Positions 60,452 to 64,000 of a stretch of DNA of 64,000 bases are shown in pieces; the first letter of the stretch is position 1; the number at the start of each line of letters is the position of its first letter. Source of the DNA: VBOC01 sp964512655 (GTDB lineage Bacteria > Bacteroidota > Ignavibacteria > UBA10030 > SZUA-254); the NCBI GenBank assembly GCA_964512655.1, contig CAZEJT010000003.1:318718-382717 (forward strand), given 5' to 3'. The notes below the pieces were generated by a model. The model was not told the origin of the DNA and searched no databases. It saw nothing but the letters and a program-made list of their open reading frames with translations. The position numbers and the translations under genes were made by a program.

Positions 60452-60795
60452 CAGATTAGTTATCCTCAGTAGTGTTCGACGAGAGTAATATAATCATTGG
60501 TCGCCTTCTTCGCTTTGAGTGGATGTATTCTGGGGACTGATCTCGTCCTTGACGGTAGACCGATGTATCCATCTGGCAATCAACATGGCGACCGAACACG
60601 TCTCATCTAAGGTCAATGAGTCTTCCATGCCTGAGGTTGGGATCACCTCGATTTCCAAATTTCCCGTGTTTTTGTCCGAAGGGGACGAACGTTTTATCTT
60701 CAGCAAAGCTGCACCTCGCGCCAGGCCAATCCAAGCTCCTCCTTCTTATACCGCGATTTCTCCCGAACGCCAATGTCGACCAGCTTCGTTAGCCC
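58710..60795. repeat. 2,086-bp direct repeat, right copy
   Basis: Matches 26,048-28,133. Divergence begins abruptly on both sides: C instead of T before 58,710, and GATCGG instead of AGCCGG after 60,795. Confidence 0.9.
60494..60706 (-). CDS. Small protein upstream of recombinase, copy 2
   Basis: Identical 70-residue frame to 27,832-28,044, with the same TTG start overlapping the mini-ORF stop. Same uncertainty. Confidence 0.4.
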   Translation of the reverse strand: MLKIKRSSPSDKNTGNLEIEVIPTSGMEDSLTLDETCSVAMLIARWIHRSTVKDEISPQNTSTQSEEGDQ

Positions 60796-60804
60796 GATCG
60801 GCAT
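60700..60804 (-). CDS. Mini-ORF with M-P-I-G start, copy b
   Basis: 34 codons opening ATG CCG ATC GGG CTA ACG. The 5' codons differ from copy a but the frame and the M-P-x-G-L-T start are kept across the repeat boundary. Confidence 0.3.
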   Translation of the reverse strand: MPIGLTKLVDIGVREKSRYKKEELGLAWREVQLC

Positions 60805-60818
60805 CGTCTGGCTCTCGG

Positions 60819-61070
60819 TCAAAGGCCACCCAAAAAGACAGGCTTCCCTTTCGCGTCATTGAAGGCGACAACGTGCGTCACATCCTTTAGCTCAAGGGTC
60901 AATGTACCATCGTCTACGGTGACAATAACCACATGGCCGTCGTCATGCGATACCGTGAGAACTCCCGCCGTATAGTGATGGCCTGCTTCGAAGCGGACAT
61001 ACACAGGAGTTTGTACAGCACCCGCTTGGATCATCCTCTGCACAGCATTTATTTTCTCGAGTATTTTCAT
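60819..61070 (-). CDS. Small SH3/beta-barrel-like unknown protein
   Basis: 83 residues. Helix at 1-16, then five predicted strands (TPVYVRFEAG, TAGVLTVSHDDGHVVIVTV, GTLTLELKDVTHVVAF), a small-barrel pattern. Start ATG at 61,070 behind AAAGGAACC. No family recognised. Confidence 0.5.
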   Translation of the reverse strand: MKILEKINAVQRMIQAGAVQTPVYVRFEAGHHYTAGVLTVSHDDGHVVIVTVDDGTLTLELKDVTHVVAFNDAKGKPVFLGGL

Positions 61071-61130
61071 GTTGGTTCCTTTGGAAATGGGCTCGTGGAC
61101 GACAGTCCTATATCTCCGACCAATCCTGCG

Positions 61131-61418
61131 TTAGCCCTTAGTCTGACTCTTGGTATACTTCTTGACCAGCAACTGCACTGGGTCGTACTTTTTTCGGTGC
61201 CAGTCTGACGGATGGGGACCGGGTTGCACAGTGTTCCTCTCTAACCAGTCGCGAATCACGGGCAAATAAAACACAACGCGACGCCCGATTTTCGTGTAAG
61301 GCAACTTCCGGATTCGCATTAGCCTCCGAAGCAGGGTCGGCGAAACGCCCAGGTAAGCGGCTAGCTCGGGTAGGGATAGGACTTCGGGTTTATCTTCATA
61401 TTCTAGTTGAGTGTCCAT
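61131..61418 (-). CDS. Excisionase-type helix-turn-helix protein
   Basis: 95 residues from the ATG at 61,418, which has AGGATAAT upstream. Residues 13-61 are a MerR-like excisionase domain (HTH_17): LSLPELAAYLGVSPTLLRRLMRIRKLPYTKIGRRVVFYLPVIRDWLE. Such proteins bind DNA next to att sites and steer recombinases toward excision, or act as regulators. Its place near the recombinase fits a directionality role. No counterpart was found in element 1. Confidence 0.75.
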   Translation of the reverse strand: MDTQLEYEDKPEVLSLPELAAYLGVSPTLLRRLMRIRKLPYTKIGRRVVFYLPVIRDWLERNTVQPGPHPSDWHRKKYDPVQLLVKKYTKSQTKG

Positions 61419-61468
61419 CCGATTATCCTGTAAAGATGCCGGCCAAGCATGCTTCGCCCAGCCGGCAT
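61403..61468 (-). repeat. Dyad element / mini-ORF upstream of the excisionase gene
   Basis: The stretch 61,434-61,468 is a strong inverted repeat with outer arms GATGCCGGC/GCCGGCATC and an inner AAGCATGCTT palindrome. It also reads as a 21-codon frame starting ATG CCG GCT GGG whose stop lies just inside the excisionase gene. Confidence 0.45.
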
Positions 61469-61498
61469 CGTTCGCTTCCACATACGCCCCAAATCGAT

Positions 61499-61933
61499 TT
61501 AGTCAGCCTTAGGCACTGGTTCGTGTTGATCGGGTGCGGCGGTTTGATTACCAGCGTTTAAGCCGAGTCGTCTCAGTTCTCCTGCTGCAAGAATCTCCAG
61601 CATTTTATTTCTGATTTCCGGCTTCTCTGTATCGAGAATACTCGCCATAACCATATTCATCCCCTTCGCTGCGCCTACGATCGCCATCACAAACGTGCCG
61701 CCTCTGGACATATCTGTCGGAACAAAATGGATGCTTCTGTCGGAAGGTTTGATCGGTACTCCCATGAGTTCTTCAATGTAGTATGTCCCGTCGCGCCGAT
61801 CACGCAGACCTCTTTTCGCCAACTCTTCTGGTCTTGCCCTCCGGAACTTTGTAAGCCACACCTCGAATTCGTCTGGCAAAGAAAATTGTGTCGAGTTGCT
61901 GGTCTGAGTTTTGTTCTTCCTTGTGCGTTTCAT
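61499..61933 (-). CDS. Unknown protein (element 2)
   Basis: 144 residues from the ATG at 61,933, about 12 bases after AAAGGAG. The N-terminus is basic and Thr/Ser-rich. The middle holds a compact alpha/beta part (DGTYYIEELMGVPIKPSDRSIHFVP). No family recognised. Confidence 0.5.
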   Translation of the reverse strand: MKRTRKNKTQTSNSTQFSLPDEFEVWLTKFRRARPEELAKRGLRDRRDGTYYIEELMGVPIKPSDRSIHFVPTDMSRGGTFVMAIVGAAKGMNMVMASILDTEKPEIRNKMLEILAAGELRRLGLNAGNQTAAPDQHEPVPKAD

Positions 61934-61938
61934 AAAAT

Positions 61939-62001
61939 TCAAAGTTCTCCTTTCTTCTTGTTGATTGGGATGCCGACCGTCGTCGTTAGCCCGATCGGCA
62001 T
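61939..62001 (-). repeat. Dyad element / mini-ORF, copy c
   Basis: A 20-codon frame opening ATG CCG ATC GGG CTA ACG and ending at the ribosome-binding site of the next gene. Arms GATGCCGA/TCGGCATC give it dyad symmetry. Confidence 0.4.
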
Positions 62002-62049
62002 CGTATTTTATCTCGTATCCAACCTCTGGGTGTGATGGGTTAGGCGGCG

Positions 62050-62595
62050 CTACAACTTCGACATTTGGTAGTCGATATAGTCACCGACTTCATCCAGGAA
62101 GCTCTCCAGCGGTTTCTGAATACTTTCCACAGTCTCATCCGCGAGTTGAAGCACTTCGTCCGACGTACTCGCGACTATCGTCCGAGTTATATCAAGATGA
62201 ATGTGACCGTCACCTTGGTCCTGAACATCGACTTGCGTCTCCCCTTTTAACGTCGGAGCGATATTCTTCGTGATCTTCTCCAAGGCTGCCATATACTCCG
62301 TCAGGGCAACGACCTCGTGCCAGAACTTGGTGTAGAATGAAGCGTGGATATTAATCGTGACGATCCTCGGATCTTTTGTGCTGCGCCCGAACAGATACTC
62401 CTGTGCAAACGGGGGAACATCTGGCTGACCCTGCAATCTCACGAGTATCTCCTTCGGGATTTCTGCTACGCTCACCCCCTTGAAAACCTCGCGAGATGTT
62501 GTGTATAGATTTTCGTCCTCGTGGTTCAACTCATCCGCCCCGAAGCAGATGCGCCTGATTCCCGGCGATTTTTCAGTCACAGTGACTTGTTTCAT
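62050..62595 (-). CDS. Unknown protein (element 2)
   Basis: 181 residues from the ATG at 62,595, after TGGAGA. A strand-rich first half and a helical end (DEVLQLADETVESIQKPLESFLDEVGDYI). Positionally equivalent to 28,153-28,692 in element 1. No family recognised. Confidence 0.5.
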   Translation of the reverse strand: MKQVTVTEKSPGIRRICFGADELNHEDENLYTTSREVFKGVSVAEIPKEILVRLQGQPDVPPFAQEYLFGRSTKDPRIVTINIHASFYTKFWHEVVALTEYMAALEKITKNIAPTLKGETQVDVQDQGDGHIHLDITRTIVASTSDEVLQLADETVESIQKPLESFLDEVGDYIDYQMSKL

Positions 62596-62687
62596 GGCAA
62601 TCTCCATTTGGTTGTGCTTTTGGATTTAGTTGATTAATCAGCTTGCACCTTCCGATCGAACATCTATTTCCACTTCGTGGAGGCCCA

Positions 62688-62709
62688 GGCGGCGCCCCCC
62701 AACCGCCCG
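62688..62709. repeat. GC-rich motif shared with 28,785-28,807
   Basis: GGCGGCGCC followed by a C-run and ACCGCCCG, differing at two or three bases from the other copy, and again between a gene of about 100 codons and one of about 180 codons. Confidence 0.5.
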
Positions 62710-62730
62710 ACGTGAATGTTGTTTTTCCTG

Positions 62731-63051
62731 TTACTTTGAACCCGTCGCCTCCGCTGCTTCCAACATCGAGGAGCGTCTTCCGACGAGAAGCCCCCAGACA
62801 GATCCCGCTACCGTCGCCTTTACGCCATCCATACGCTCGATTTCGGGGACCAATTTCCGCGCGGCGTCGTCACCTTCCTTGATCGTGAAGGTCACCGACT
62901 CATCGCTGCGATTGAACCGAATCCTGGATTCCAGTGTGAGCGCAAGTTTTTGGATGAGGTCCCTGATGCCATCTGCAATCGACTTCTTATTGTCGTCGCT
63001 CATCTGAAACCCGCGTTGAAACGCCCCTGTGATGTGAATCGTGCAAGCCAT
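62731..63051 (-). CDS. Small unknown protein (element 2)
   Basis: 106 residues. Short N-terminal strand (MACTIHITGAF), helix (KKSIADGIRDLIQKLALTL), then strand-helix-strand. An internal ATG at 63,003 is a possible start. Positionally equivalent to 28,826-29,107. Confidence 0.5.
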   Translation of the reverse strand: MACTIHITGAFQRGFQMSDDNKKSIADGIRDLIQKLALTLESRIRFNRSDESVTFTIKEGDDAARKLVPEIERMDGVKATVAGSVWGLLVGRRSSMLEAAEATGSK

Positions 63052-63210
63052 AGAAAAGCCATTCTGAAAGAAGTGAACGATGTGGAAGCCAAAGCTTCCG
63101 TTGATTAGATAGCCAAAGTTATGTGTGGAATGCGGAATAAAACTTCGGCAAAAAAGGGGTGGAATTGCACTGGAATCTATAGAGCGGAGAAAAATTCCAG
63201 GCAGGACTGT

Positions 63211-63690
63211 TTACGGATGAGGTGGCTTGTCATCCAGGAAATACGGGCGCTTCGGCGAGGCATGCACCTCATCCACATCAGCAAGGTTCATACGTTTCCG
63301 GATGTTGCCTATCAGGAGTCCTTTTTCAGTCGAAGGAAGGGACGGATATTTCTCCTCGACCAAAGCACGCACAATCGTCTTCTTCTTCGGACTCCTGCGG
63401 GATCGCATCTCTAATCTGTACCTCTTAGTTGCAAGATCTACCAACTCGTGGATCTTTGCTGAAGTTGGGAAATTCCCGGAGTGCTTCGGAGCAGCTGCGC
63501 CTATTTCGTGAACAATTTTCAGTGGTGTGAACGTGAAGCCGTATTCGGAGGCGGAGAATATAGCATGGTTTACCGGGCCCTTATCCGTCTGTGGGATGAG
63601 CTTGAGCGAATGAGAGTCCGTAAGGCGGACGACAACTTCCTCGACTTTAACTGATGGTACTCGGGCAGGAGATGATCGACGTTTCGGCAT
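63211..63690 (-). CDS. Unknown basic protein (element 2)
   Basis: 159 residues. Basic N-terminus, a strand-rich part to about residue 60, then a helical part with a Lys/Arg cluster (RLEMRSRRSPKKKTIVRAL) and a Pro-rich tail. No family recognised. First in the leftward row of small genes. Confidence 0.45.
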   Translation of the reverse strand: MPKRRSSPARVPSVKVEEVVVRLTDSHSLKLIPQTDKGPVNHAIFSASEYGFTFTPLKIVHEIGAAAPKHSGNFPTSAKIHELVDLATKRYRLEMRSRRSPKKKTIVRALVEEKYPSLPSTEKGLLIGNIRKRMNLADVDEVHASPKRPYFLDDKPPHP

Positions 63691-63762
63691 CCGTAATCGC
63701 TAGGTCAGGGCTTGCCTTAAAGATGGGTGTTTGTTCTCGGTTGCAGCTTTCTCATGGCTCTA

Positions 63763-63963
63763 TTAGCCGAGTTTCTCACGTCTCGACTCATGCCACCGGT
63801 AGTACCAATTGTAGACCGTCTGCCTCGAAACGCCGAGCATTCGTGCGTCGGTTCGATAATTGAACGGATGGCCCGCCGACAACAGCTCAAAGTATTTTGA
63901 TCTATTGTTAGCGAGGATGTTGGAGCGGCATGGGAGTCGATAGCCTGTCAAGGGCCAGTTCAT
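63763..63963 (-). pseudogene. Helix-turn-helix fragment, transposase- or phage-regulator-like
   Basis: A 66-codon frame ending in YRTDARMLGVSRQTVYNWYYRW, a clear helix-turn-helix of the homeodomain-like type seen at the N-terminus of transposases. It then stops. It may be a truncated insertion-sequence gene or a small regulator; only the N-terminal domain is present here. Confidence 0.4.
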
Positions 63964-64000
63964 TCCCCCGTGTGGGCCAGAAGTATTCCCCCCCTATTGC

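Noticed and set aside
61939..62055. Possible integron attC sites (GTTAGGC near 62,040 and repeated GTTAGCC motifs) separating cassette-like small genes
   Set aside because: The motifs do not pair as attC core sites do (no complementary RYYYAAC/GTTRRRY arms), and there is no tyrosine integron integrase. The repeats fit a simple dyad better.

Overview
The window looks like a piece of a Gram-negative genome from the Bacteroidota/Chlorobi side of the FCB group, probably an Ignavibacteria- or Kapabacteria-like lineage. The evidence is a giant secreted protein with a C-terminal NYPNPFN-type sorting domain of the type IX secretion kind, several PorV/FadL-like outer-membrane barrel proteins, a sphingolipid gene trio, and an initiator tRNA whose 3' strand ends CCCCGCTA. 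Two clear promoters are TTGACT-N17-TATATT. The species cannot be named from the sequence alone.

Positions 1-25,980 are ordinary chromosome. They hold surface and export genes (an esterase-like type IX cargo, a beta-propeller lipoprotein, barrel proteins, a Tyr/Gly-rich lipoprotein), a MoxR-type AAA ATPase with its VWA partner, a penicillin-acylase-family hydrolase, a sirtuin overlapping pyruvate kinase, two sibling lipoproteins built around a sorting-domain-like fold, a universal stress protein, a branched-chain aminotransferase, and a sphingolipid trio (GNAT-type acyltransferase, serine palmitoyltransferase, ceramide-reductase-like dehydrogenase). Short palindromic repeats of at least two families are scattered through the first 18.5 kb. 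One copy sits inside the penicillin-acylase reading frame.

At 25,984-26,056 lies the initiator tRNA-fMet gene behind a consensus promoter. Its 3' end is the attachment site of an integrative element. A 2,086-bp block carrying a large serine recombinase starts inside the tRNA acceptor stem (26,048-28,133) and recurs, apparently identical, at 58,710-60,795. I read this as two related elements in tandem. Element 1 is complete (about 32.7 kb). Element 2 starts at 58,710 and runs off the right edge.

Element 1 carries no recognisable phage structural or conjugation genes. Its parts are: small unknown genes next to the recombinase; a response regulator; a five-gene MORC-ATPase / Dcm methylase / Z1 helicase / PD-(D/E)XK nuclease / Vsr restriction-type operon (31,591-38,244); unknown, partly membrane-bound proteins; a rightward recombination module (DUF932, WGR domain, ATP-dependent DNA ligase, Gam-like protein, OB-like small protein, papain/C39-like protein); a candidate structured RNA with competing helices (45,326-45,453); RmuC; an AAA_13-like ATPase; and a replication block made of an iteron array (54,226-54,523) beside a primase-helicase-like Rep protein. 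It therefore resembles an integrative plasmid or satellite carrying defence genes.

The visible part of element 2 has the same recombinase followed by small leftward genes: an excisionase-type HTH protein and several unknown proteins. Some are preceded by a short dyad that also reads as a mini-ORF beginning M-P-(I/A)-G. The layout parallels the small-gene block of element 1, although the proteins are not obviously the same.
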